The notes beneath the pieces are model-generated. The model had not been told where the DNA came from. It did not search any database and saw only the letters and a program-made list of their open reading frames with translations. Shown piece after piece: positions 1 through 7,077 of a stretch of 14,115 bases of DNA (positions within the stretch are counted from its first letter, which is position 1; each line of letters begins with the position of its first letter). Source of the stretch: an uncultured Bacilli bacterium (GTDB lineage Bacteria > Bacillota_I > Bacilli_A > RF39 > UBA660); assembly GCA_947623975.1 (NCBI GenBank), contig CANQHY010000029.1, positions 1-14,115 of the forward strand, given 5' to 3'. Both the position numbers and the translations under genes were made by a program.

Positions 1-3000
1 AGTTAATACTGGTTCATGGTCAAATAAAGGACTTAATTATAAAATTACTAATAGTAATATGATAATTAGTGGAGTAAAAATATATTATTGTAAAGATACT
101 ACTGATACTTGTGTTCCTAATATAGAAGGTGAAAGCGGAAAAACGATAACCGATTATAATACAACAGATGGCGTTTATTATATAAGATATCAAGCAATAA
201 GTGGTGCAGGTTTAAAAAGTTCAATATATAGCTATACAGCAAAAGTAGATTTGAGTAATCCTACTATAGAGAGCGTAACAGGAAATCCAGATAGTTGGAC
301 AAACGAGAGTGTAGTGCTTACAGTAAAGGGTGCAAAAGACTCAGGTAGCGGTTTACATAGTAGTGAAGCTTATAGTTTTGATAACGGAGTTAATTGGCAG
401 AGTAGTAACAGTAAAACTTATAATAAAAATGAAAAGAATATAATAATAAAAGTAAGAGATAATGTCGGAAATGTATACACCCATAACAGTATTGATATAA
501 CTAAAATTGATAAAGAAAATCCAGAATGTGAACTAGAGGTAGTAGAAGGTAATAGCAATGGCGGTTATTATAATAGCGATGTAGTTGTAGGATTTGCAAA
601 AGCCAAAGATAACGGTGTGAGCGGCGTAAATTCATATGGAATAGGTGATTATGTTACTCATACTGTAACAATTAATGATGATGGTGAGCATAATCTAACT
701 GGTTATATACGTGATAATGCTGGAAATTCTAGTACGTGTCAGATAACAATTAAAAAGCAGAGTGTATTTGAATTAACTTATGATAGTAATGGTGGAAAAG
801 ATTGCGTTCCTATCAATAAGTTAATAACGGTTGGAAATACTTATGGACAATTGTGTGAACCAACAAGATTAGGATATGGTTTTGCTGGATGGTATTTAAA
901 TAGAATCGGTGGCGGAATGATTGATAGGGACACTATTGTTAATGTTCATGATGATCAGACAGTATATGCTCATTGGACTCCTTGTAATGAAGGAACATAT
1001 AATGATGGAAAGCAAGCAATGTGTTTAAACTGTCCTAGTGGCTATACTAGTGATGCTTTAGCAACTGATATAAAAGATTGTTATATCAAGGTACCTGGTG
1101 GTGAGCATGTTGAAAATCCTGGTGAAGAAAAAAAGGAATGTCCAGCTGGAACTTATAGTAATGATCATGAAGTTAGTTTTGGTGATACTAGTGATTGTAT
1201 AAGTTGTAAGAAGGGAACTTACAGTAATGCGAAATCAGCAAGCTGTACTGCTTGTCCTTCTGGATTTACTAGTGATGATGGTGCATCTAAATGTACAGAT
1301 GCCACAGCACCTGTTTGTACATTTGGTCCATGGACTGCAAACACGTTAGTTTCTGGCGATACAACAACGATAGCGGTTACGTGTACCGATTTACAGACAA
1401 GCATTGTAACGAGTGATTTAAAGAAAGAAGCTTTTTCTACTGATGATACAAATGTACTCAAAGTAGTTAGTGTTTCTTCTGCTAAAGTAGAAAATGGTTA
1501 CAAATATACAGCCGTTGTTGAAGGTGGAAATAAAAGTGGAAAATCAAAAATATATTTAAATGCTGATGAGGTAAAAAACATTGATGATTTAGGTAATGCT
1601 AAAACAGAAAGTTCTAATGAAGTTGAAGTATTAGCTGACGATTCTGCTCCTATTGTATCTTTTTATCCAAATGGAAATCCGACAGCAAGTCAAAGTCATT
1701 CAACAACAGTTACTGTTGAGGATAGTTCAGGAATAGAAATTGCAAGTTATCTATGGACCCAAGATACTAACGCTGATGCTAAATCAGGAACAACGTTTAC
1801 AAGTGGTCAAGATATAACTAAAGATTCAGGTGATGGTGATTGGTACTTATGTGTATATGCTAAGGATAAACAAGGAAATGATACTAATATTTGTTCAAAT
1901 AAATTTGTTTTTGATAACACTGCTCCTACTATAACAGGAGACTTGAGCATTTGTGTGGAAAAAGGTGCCGAGATACCGGATTCTTTGGGTCTTACAATAA
2001 CAGATGAAAACAAATATACAATAATCAAAGATCCAATGTTATTAAGCACCGCTGTTACGTCAAGTAAAGAAGTCACTGTAACTGCAATCGATACAGCTGG
2101 AAATTCTAGTAGCAAAAAAGTTACAGTGAATGTATACACTAAAATAAAAAATGAAAACAGTCTTATAGTAACCTCAGGTACTGGTCTATATAGGGACAAT
2201 TTGCAGGCTGAAAGATATTTATATAAAGGAGATAATCCTAATAATTATGTATTGTACAATAATCAATTGTGGAGAATATTAGCTATCGAAGCTGATGGTA
2301 CATATAAATTGATATACGATGGAATTTATGAAAACAACCAAGTGTATGCTGCAGATAGCAACAATGTTACTAATTATGATGGCACGACTATTAATGAAAG
2401 CTTAAATACAACTTTTTACAATAAAATGACTGAAGATGCAAAAAAACAACTAATTAGTCATAATTTCCCAGCTGCTACTATTGACTATGGTGCAAGTAAT
2501 AATAATACTTATACGATAAGTGATACGTTTACTAATGAAAAGACTAAATATGTTAATAAATATGTAGCGTTACCAAGTATTAGTGATTATTTAAGGGCAA
2601 GTTCTAATTCGAAATGTACAGATTCTACAACTTGGCAGACTTTAAATAATAGTCCATATTCATGTAAAGAAAATAACTGGATGTTTACTGATACTGGATA
2701 TTGGTTCTTGAATCCATATAGCAATGAACGTGCTAGATTCTTAAATGGTGGCGCTGTTGGGCTTAATCCTTCAAATTATACGTATGGACTAAGACCTGTA
2801 GTTTTCCTAAAATCAACTACAACATTTATGGGTAAAGGTACAAAAAGCGATCCTTATGTTGTAAATACAAATTGTCAGAATTCTTCTTCCTCTAGCGGTG
2901 AATGTACATCAAAATGTCCTGCAAATACTTACGGAACAGCATGTAATTGTACACCATGTCCATCAGGATATACTAGTCCTGAAGGGTCAACTGATGCAAG

Positions 3001-3529
3001 TCAATGTGTAAAGGAGCCTTCTGGTGGTGGAACTACAACAACATGTCCTTCTGGTAGTTATGGAAAAGATGGAAACTGTACTAAGTGCCCAGATGGATAT
3101 ACAAGTAACGAGGGTACAGAAACTATAGGAAGTTGTTACATTTATGTTGGTTCTGGTAAGAAACTTACTGCACCTAGAGGAACAGATACAACGGAATGTT
3201 CTTCTGGAACGTATCGTGTTGGAGACTATGTTTTCTATGGCGAAACTGGTACTTGTACACCATGTCCTTCAGGATGCAATAGCGGTTCTGGTGCATCATA
3301 TTGTACAAAATCAGTTTGGGATTATAGTGCCTATGAGAGATGTTATAAAAGTGGTCTAGGTGGCGGAGCTAATTCTGGAAAACTATTGGAGCGAACAGGG
3401 CTTGGATTTTCTAGCGAAGGATCAGCACGTTATGCATGTGAGTCGTCACTTATATATTTAGGTGCAGCTTATGATTATTGTGAAGAACAGAATTGTTTAA
3501 TAAATGAAAGACAAGGGGAAATATGCTAA
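1..3529 (+). CDS. Large secreted surface protein with Ig-like, InlB B-type and cysteine-rich repeats (5' partial)
   Basis: The reading frame is open from base 2 with no stop, so the start lies left of the window; the first ATG at base 59 (residue 1 below) is internal and has no ribosome site. Visible order: Ig-like beta modules (about 1-236, with recurring DNAGN/DNVGN turns); a Listeria-Bacteroides (InlB B) repeat at 237-307 containing YDSNGG, GYGFAGWY and YAHW; a Cys-rich block at 309-420 (11 Cys); more Ig-like modules at 421-700; a DUF6273-like, probably C-type-lectin-fold domain at about 711-937 (LWRILAIEADG early, GLRPVVFLKS late); and a second Cys-rich block to the end (21 Cys in 939-1156). 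No LPXTG motif or C-terminal membrane helix is seen, so any anchor must be N-terminal or noncovalent. By analogy with such architectures it probably acts outside the cell in adhesion or host interaction; the ligand is unknown. Domain names come from motif reading, not from a profile search. No terminator separates it from the next gene. Confidence 0.85.
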   Translation, partial: VNTGSWSNKGLNYKITNSNMIISGVKIYYCKDTTDTCVPNIEGESGKTITDYNTTDGVYYIRYQAISGAGLKSSIYSYTAKVDLSNPTIESVTGNPDSWTNESVVLTVKGAKDSGSGLHSSEAYSFDNGVNWQSSNSKTYNKNEKNIIIKVRDNVGNVYTHNSIDITKIDKENPECELEVVEGNSNGGYYNSDVVVGFAKAKDNGVSGVNSYGIGDYVTHTVTINDDGEHNLTGYIRDNAGNSSTCQITIKKQSVFELTYDSNGGKDCVPINKLITVGNTYGQLCEPTRLGYGFAGWYLNRIGGGMIDRDTIVNVHDDQTVYAHWTPCNEGTYNDGKQAMCLNCPSGYTSDALATDIKDCYIKVPGGEHVENPGEEKKECPAGTYSNDHEVSFGDTSDCISCKKGTYSNAKSASCTACPSGFTSDDGASKCTDATAPVCTFGPWTANTLVSGDTTTIAVTCTDLQTSIVTSDLKKEAFSTDDTNVLKVVSVSSAKVENGYKYTAVVEGGNKSGKSKIYLNADEVKNIDDLGNAKTESSNEVEVLADDSAPIVSFYPNGNPTASQSHSTTVTVEDSSGIEIASYLWTQDTNADAKSGTTFTSGQDITKDSGDGDWYLCVYAKDKQGNDTNICSNKFVFDNTAPTITGDLSICVEKGAEIPDSLGLTITDENKYTIIKDPMLLSTAVTSSKEVTVTAIDTAGNSSSKKVTVNVYTKIKNENSLIVTSGTGLYRDNLQAERYLYKGDNPNNYVLYNNQLWRILAIEADGTYKLIYDGIYENNQVYAADSNNVTNYDGTTINESLNTTFYNKMTEDAKKQLISHNFPAATIDYGASNNNTYTISDTFTNEKTKYVNKYVALPSISDYLRASSNSKCTDSTTWQTLNNSPYSCKENNWMFTDTGYWFLNPYSNERARFLNGGAVGLNPSNYTYGLRPVVFLKSTTTFMGKGTKSDPYVVNTNCQNSSSSSGECTSKCPANTYGTACNCTPCPSGYTSPEGSTDASQCVKEPSGGGTTTTCPSGSYGKDGNCTKCPDGYTSNEGTETIGSCYIYVGSGKKLTAPRGTDTTECSSGTYRVGDYVFYGETGTCTPCPSGCNSGSGASYCTKSVWDYSAYERCYKSGLGGGANSGKLLERTGLGFSSEGSARYACESSLIYLGAAYDYCEEQNCLINERQGEIC
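983..1318 (+). repeat. Cysteine-rich repeat block I (ephrin-receptor/GCC2-GCC3-like)
   Basis: This block lies inside the surface protein. Each unit has the pattern C-x-x-GTY(S/N)...C-x-x-CP-S-G-(Y/F)-TS-x-x-G...C. The heptapeptide CPSGYTS (bases 1031-1051) recurs as CPSGFTS (1253-1273). The unit resembles the GCC2/GCC3 (Ephrin_rec_like) motif of eukaryotic receptors and protist surface proteins. The cysteines probably pair as disulfides after export; the pairing is inference. Confidence 0.7.
2873..3283 (+). repeat. Cysteine-rich repeat block II (ephrin-receptor/GCC2-GCC3-like)
   Basis: Second set of the same unit, with the heptapeptide as CPSGYTS (2957-2977), CPDGYTS (3086-3106) and the variant CPSGCNS (3263-3283). 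A Gly/Thr-rich linker (PSGGGTTTT) separates the first two. The DUF6273-like domain comes just before, so the two Cys-rich blocks flank an Ig/lectin-like core. The last unit runs into a unique Cys-containing tail that ends the protein. Confidence 0.7.
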
Positions 3530-3550
3530 TATTGAAAATTAAATTTACAA

Positions 3551-3566
3551 AGGAGTGACATAATTG
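3551..3566 (+). promoter_or_regulatory. Ribosome binding site deciding a TTG start
   Basis: AGGAG at 3551-3555 lies 8 bases before a TTG codon at 3564. The codon just upstream in frame is TAA (3561-3563), so no earlier start is possible. The next in-frame ATG (near 3700) would remove the membrane helix. TTG is therefore the best-supported start. Confidence 0.75.
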
Positions 3567-4730
3567 CATAATAAAAAATATTTGTTTTTTATCACGACAG
3601 GTTTATTATTAGTTATATGTGCAAGCTTATTATATGTTATAGGCAACAAGATAACTGATTATTCAGATTCAAAAACAATAAAGATCGATACATCCAATAT
3701 GAGTGGCGATGAAATAGAAGAATTAGATTTAGAATATTATAAAATTGATAACGATAATGAGTCATATATAAATGATGATGATATTGAAACTAAAAATAAG
3801 TATATTTTCTCTTTAGGTACATCTTTTGAAAAAATAATGGAATTAGATTCTTATAGTAAAATATTTACAAAATATGACGAAATAATAAAATCTTACATAA
3901 TTAGAGATAGTTCAGTAAGTGAATTAATGGATGATACAATAGAACAATATGTAGAATCTGGTTTTTCAAAAATTAGAACATATAAATCTAAAGAAGATAT
4001 ATTGATTTCAAATGTTCCAACTAGTTATTTTAAAATAAATGCATTAAATACAAACATCTCCTCTGAAAGTGGCATGGTAAATAATTATTATTGCGAAGAA
4101 TTTGTACTATATTTGAAAGAAGACAATAACAAAATAATTGTTATTTCTTACAAAATAATTAATAAAAAATTTACTGATGAATTATTAACAGAATTAGTGG
4201 ATAAAATAAAAATTGAATATGGTAAAGCAACTTATTTACGTAGTCAAATTAAAGACAATGAAATAGTTGGTACATTGACAGCAATAGAACCAATTACTGA
4301 TAAAAAATATTCTATTTCCTACAAATTACCACATGATAATTATCAAGAGATAGAAAGCCCAAAGAGTAATGCTTCAAAAGTTTTATTTAGTGCTAATCAA
4401 GATAAAAGTTCAATTAATATGGAAATGGTTACAACAAATATAGAAAATGGCTTAACACAATACACTGATAGAATTAAAAGACAATATGATTATGCTGGAA
4501 GCATTACTAAAGTAGAAAAAATTGAAAATGATTTGGTCACTTATAATGATATAGAATACATAAGAGTAATGATGGAATATAACAATATTGAAAATAATGA
4601 AAAACATAATTATATTTCATTAATATACAAAATAGAAGATTATATGTACTACGTTATTACAATTGATTCGAACAAAGAAATATTAGATGAAGACATTGAA
4701 GAATTACTAAATTTTGAAATTGTTAAATAG
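3564..4730 (+). CDS. Single-pass membrane protein of unknown function, extracytoplasmic C-terminal region
   Basis: 388 aa from a TTG start. A short basic N-terminus (HNKK) is followed by one hydrophobic helix at about residues 6-27. After it comes an acidic, Asp/Asn-rich linker (about 28-75) and then a region that should lie outside the cell. C19 in the helix is preceded by LVI, a poor lipobox, so a membrane anchor is likelier than a lipoprotein. The soluble part looks like two copies of one alpha/beta unit: about 78-215 and about 245-388 each have a helical stretch, beta strands (EEFVLYL; EYIRVMM), a basic/Asn turn, then ISYKII or ISLIYKI, and a final acidic helix. This recalls Mog1/PsbP/DcrB-like folds but is inference from pattern only. 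It lies 34 bases after the surface-protein gene with no terminator between, so both are probably cotranscribed and it may help export or anchor its neighbour. I do not recognise the family. Confidence 0.8.
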   Translation: MHNKKYLFFITTGLLLVICASLLYVIGNKITDYSDSKTIKIDTSNMSGDEIEELDLEYYKIDNDNESYINDDDIETKNKYIFSLGTSFEKIMELDSYSKIFTKYDEIIKSYIIRDSSVSELMDDTIEQYVESGFSKIRTYKSKEDILISNVPTSYFKINALNTNISSESGMVNNYYCEEFVLYLKEDNNKIIVISYKIINKKFTDELLTELVDKIKIEYGKATYLRSQIKDNEIVGTLTAIEPITDKKYSISYKLPHDNYQEIESPKSNASKVLFSANQDKSSINMEMVTTNIENGLTQYTDRIKRQYDYAGSITKVEKIENDLVTYNDIEYIRVMMEYNNIENNEKHNYISLIYKIEDYMYYVITIDSNKEILDEDIEELLNFEIVK

Positions 4731-4731
4731 C

Positions 4732-4768
4732 AAGGATTGATATTTTGATTAATATCAATCTTTTGTTT
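4732..4768 (+). terminator. Rho-independent terminator of the surface-protein unit
   Basis: Left arm 4732-4744 (AAGGATTGATATT), loop TTGATT at 4745-4750, right arm 4751-4763 (AATATCAATCTTT). The inner 10 bp pair perfectly and the outer 3 add a G-T and two A-T pairs. The tail reads TTTTGTTT. It starts one base after the stop of the membrane-protein gene and separates this unit from pgk. Confidence 0.85.
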
Positions 4769-4820
4769 AAAAAATATAATTTGATTTCTTGAAAATTAAG
4801 ACAACCGTTACTTTCATTAA

Positions 4821-4849
4821 TTTACATCTTAGTACATACATGTTATAAT
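4821..4849 (+). promoter_or_regulatory. SigA-type promoter of the pgk operon, extended -10
   Basis: TTTACA at 4821-4826, a 17-base spacer, then TATAAT at 4844-4849, preceded by TG at 4841-4842 (TGn extended -10). Transcription should start near 4856. The ribosome site AAGGAG is at 4864-4869, 5 bases before the pgk ATG, so the 5' leader is very short, with no room for a riboswitch. Confidence 0.85.
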
Positions 4850-4874
4850 TAAAATGTAAGTACAAGGAGAATAT

Positions 4875-6056
4875 ATGAAAAAGACAATAAGAGATTATGA
4901 TTTAAAAGGTAAAAAAGTTATTATAAGATGTGATTTTAATGTTCCTATGAAAGATGGGAAAATAGTAGACGATAACAGAATTGTTATGAGTCTTGAAACA
5001 ATTAAATATGCAATCAATAATGGAGCTAAAGTGATATTAATGTCACATTTGGGAAGAATTAAAGAAGAAAGTGATAAAGAAAAAAATAGTTTAAGAGAAG
5101 TATCTATAAGACTTGGTGAATATCTTGGTAAAGAGGTAAAGTTTGTTCCTGTTACTAGAGGTAAAGAATTAGAAGATGCTGTAAATAGCTTAAATGATGG
5201 CGATGTTTTGCTTATGGAAAATACTCGCTTTGAAGATGTTGTTGGAAAAAAAGAAAGCGGTAATGATCCTGAGCTTGGTAAATATTGGGCATCTTTAGGT
5301 GATGTATTTATAAACGATGCTTTTGGTACAGCTCATAGAGCTCATGCTTCTAATGTTGGTATTGCTAGTAATTTACCATCTGGTATCGGTTTCTTGGTTG
5401 AAAAAGAAGTTAATGCTTTGTCAGTTTTCAATGAACCTGAACATCCTTTTGTAGTTATTCTTGGTGGTAGCAAAGTATCAGATAAAATAGGTGTTATTAA
5501 AAATCTTGTTACTAAAGCCGATAAAATTTTAATTGGTGGTGGTATGGCCTATACTTTCCTTAAAGCTAAAGGATACAACGTAGGAAAATCAGTTGTTGAC
5601 TTAGATAACCTTTCTTTCTGTGAAGAAATTTTAAGCAATTATCCAGATAAAATAGTACTTCCAATCGATCATGTAGTAGCAAAAGAATTTTCGAACGATT
5701 CTCCTAATAGAGTCTCTTCATCTTTAGATATTGAAAGTGATGAAATGGGACTTGATATTGGAAAGGATACAATTGAATTATTTAATTCAGTGTTATATAC
5801 AGCCAAGACAGTTTTTTGGAATGGACCTTTAGGTGTCTATGAATTTCCAAAATATACAGTTGGTACAGAAAAGATACTTGCTACTTTAGTTACGTTGAAT
5901 GCTAAAACCATATTAGGTGGTGGAGACATAGTGGCAGCTGCATCTAATCTTGGTTACAAAGACAAGGTTACACATGCTTCAACTGGTGGTGGAGTAACAC
6001 TTGAGTTCATGGAAGGAAAAGAATTACCTGGCGTAGTTTCAATAATGAATAAATAA
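4875..6056 (+). CDS. pgk: Phosphoglycerate kinase
   Basis: Catalyses 1,3-bisphosphoglycerate + ADP to 3-phosphoglycerate + ATP, the first ATP-yielding step of glycolysis, in the cytosol. The 393 aa match the usual bacterial length (about 394). The signature RCDFNVP is at 18-24 with substrate residues D20, N22 and R35; SHLGR gives H58 and R61; MENTRF and HRAHAS supply the other phosphate-binding arginines. GGSKVSDKIGVI and GGGMAYTFL begin the nucleotide domain, GPLGVYEF carries the conserved Glu, and GGGD plus HASTGGG close the active site. All key motifs are present. The start is fixed by AAGGAG 5 bases upstream and the alignment to family N-termini. It is the first gene of a four-gene operon. 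gapA, its usual upstream partner, is absent here, and the gene has its own promoter. Confidence 0.98.
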   Translation: MKKTIRDYDLKGKKVIIRCDFNVPMKDGKIVDDNRIVMSLETIKYAINNGAKVILMSHLGRIKEESDKEKNSLREVSIRLGEYLGKEVKFVPVTRGKELEDAVNSLNDGDVLLMENTRFEDVVGKKESGNDPELGKYWASLGDVFINDAFGTAHRAHASNVGIASNLPSGIGFLVEKEVNALSVFNEPEHPFVVILGGSKVSDKIGVIKNLVTKADKILIGGGMAYTFLKAKGYNVGKSVVDLDNLSFCEEILSNYPDKIVLPIDHVVAKEFSNDSPNRVSSSLDIESDEMGLDIGKDTIELFNSVLYTAKTVFWNGPLGVYEFPKYTVGTEKILATLVTLNAKTILGGGDIVAAASNLGYKDKVTHASTGGGVTLEFMEGKELPGVVSIMNK

Positions 6057-6057
6057 A

Positions 6058-7077
6058 ATGAAAAATGCTAAAAGAAATACTTTTATCGTATTTTTAATTA
6101 CTATTGTAATTTTGTTTTTTGTCTTAAAAGATGATTATAACACTATTGTAAATAATTTGTTGGTTGCAAACAAATGGTACATATTGTTAGGAATTGTTTG
6201 CGTATTTGTCTATTGGTTACTTCGTTCGATGTGCCTTTGGAATGTAGTAAAAGAATATAAGCCACGTGTAAAATTAAAGACAATGATTCATCAAACTATG
6301 ATAACTCAATTTTTTAATGGAATAACGCCTTTTTCAACTGGTGGACAGCCAATGCAAATATACATGTTAAACAAAAGCGGTATTAAGGTAGCTCATGCTA
6401 CTAACATCATAGTTCAAGATTTTATTATGTATCAACTTGCTCTTATAATAATGGGAATATTAGCCTTAATAGCTAATTGGTATTATCAATTTTTTGATGT
6501 ATCAAATACTCTAAAAAGCTTAATAATTATTGGATTTATTATAAATATTTTAGTAGGTCTTTGTTTATTATTTATAAGCTTTTCCAAAAAGTTTAATCAT
6601 TTTGCTGGAAAGGCGATAATAACACTAGCAACTAAAATAAAAATTGTTAAAGATAAAGATTCTTTGATAAAAAAATGGGAAGAAAAACTTTCAGAGTTTC
6701 ATGAAAGCGGAGTACTTTTTAAAAAGAAAAAAGTCCTTTTTTTGAAATGTGTCCTTTATCATTTAGCTAGCCTTTTGATTTTTTATAGTATTCCTTTATT
6801 TATATTTTTAAGCTTGGATTTTAATATTCCAGTCTCCTTATTAAAGACAATCACCTCTTCTGCCTTTGTTTTGATTATTGGTAATTTTGTCCCAATTCCT
6901 GGTGGGAGCGGTGGCATAGAATATGGTTTTGTAAGTTTTTTTGGCTCTACAGTTCAATCTTCTATTTTGCTTTCGGCACTTATAATATGGAGATTTATAA
7001 CATATTATTTAGGTATAATAATCGGTGGGATTTCTTTGAGTTTTTATAAGGGAGAGGAGAAGAAAATATGCGAATAG
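6058..7077 (+). CDS. Flippase-like integral membrane protein (LPG synthase TM / UPF0104 family)
   Basis: 339 aa with about seven or eight hydrophobic segments (near 8-24, 40-61, 123-145, 154-176, 228-252, 263-280 and 300-325). Two family hallmarks are clear: NGITPFSTGGQP at 87-98 and PIPGGSGGIE at 279-288. These define the lysylphosphatidylglycerol-synthase transmembrane family, the flippase part of MprF; the C-terminal aminoacyl-transferase domain of MprF is absent. Family members are thought to move or handle lipids across the cytoplasmic membrane; the substrate here is not shown. It begins 1 base after the pgk stop with no recognisable Shine-Dalgarno (AT-only sequence before ATG), so translation probably depends on ribosomes finishing pgk. 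It overlaps the following glycosyltransferase gene by 10 bases, which makes a role with the glycolipid product of that enzyme the simplest reading. Confidence 0.88.
   Translation: MKNAKRNTFIVFLITIVILFFVLKDDYNTIVNNLLVANKWYILLGIVCVFVYWLLRSMCLWNVVKEYKPRVKLKTMIHQTMITQFFNGITPFSTGGQPMQIYMLNKSGIKVAHATNIIVQDFIMYQLALIIMGILALIANWYYQFFDVSNTLKSLIIIGFIINILVGLCLLFISFSKKFNHFAGKAIITLATKIKIVKDKDSLIKKWEEKLSEFHESGVLFKKKKVLFLKCVLYHLASLLIFYSIPLFIFLSLDFNIPVSLLKTITSSAFVLIIGNFVPIPGGSGGIEYGFVSFFGSTVQSSILLSALIIWRFITYYLGIIIGGISLSFYKGEEKKICE

Noticed and set aside
1219..1461. Reverse-strand open frame of 80 codons within the surface-protein gene
   Set aside because: Lies wholly inside a clearly coding forward frame, with no ribosome site or recognisable motif; a shadow.
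1807..2199. Reverse-strand open frame of 130 codons, hydrophobic
   Set aside because: The opposite forward frame codes for Ig-like modules; the hydrophobic look is the complement of Asp/Asn/Thr codons. No start signals.
2690..2880. Variable region of a diversity-generating retroelement in the lectin-like domain
   Set aside because: No reverse transcriptase, no template repeat of this segment in the window, and the domain is mid-protein rather than at the gene's 3' end.
3144..3359. Forward-frame open stretch of 71 codons overlapping the Cys-rich repeats
   Set aside because: The main frame continues through it with repeats intact, so neither a frameshift nor a second gene is needed.
3615..3625. 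Lipobox making the TTG-start protein a lipoprotein
   Set aside because: The cysteine (C19) is preceded by Ile rather than Gly/Ala/Ser and sits in the middle of the helix, so a simple membrane anchor is likelier.
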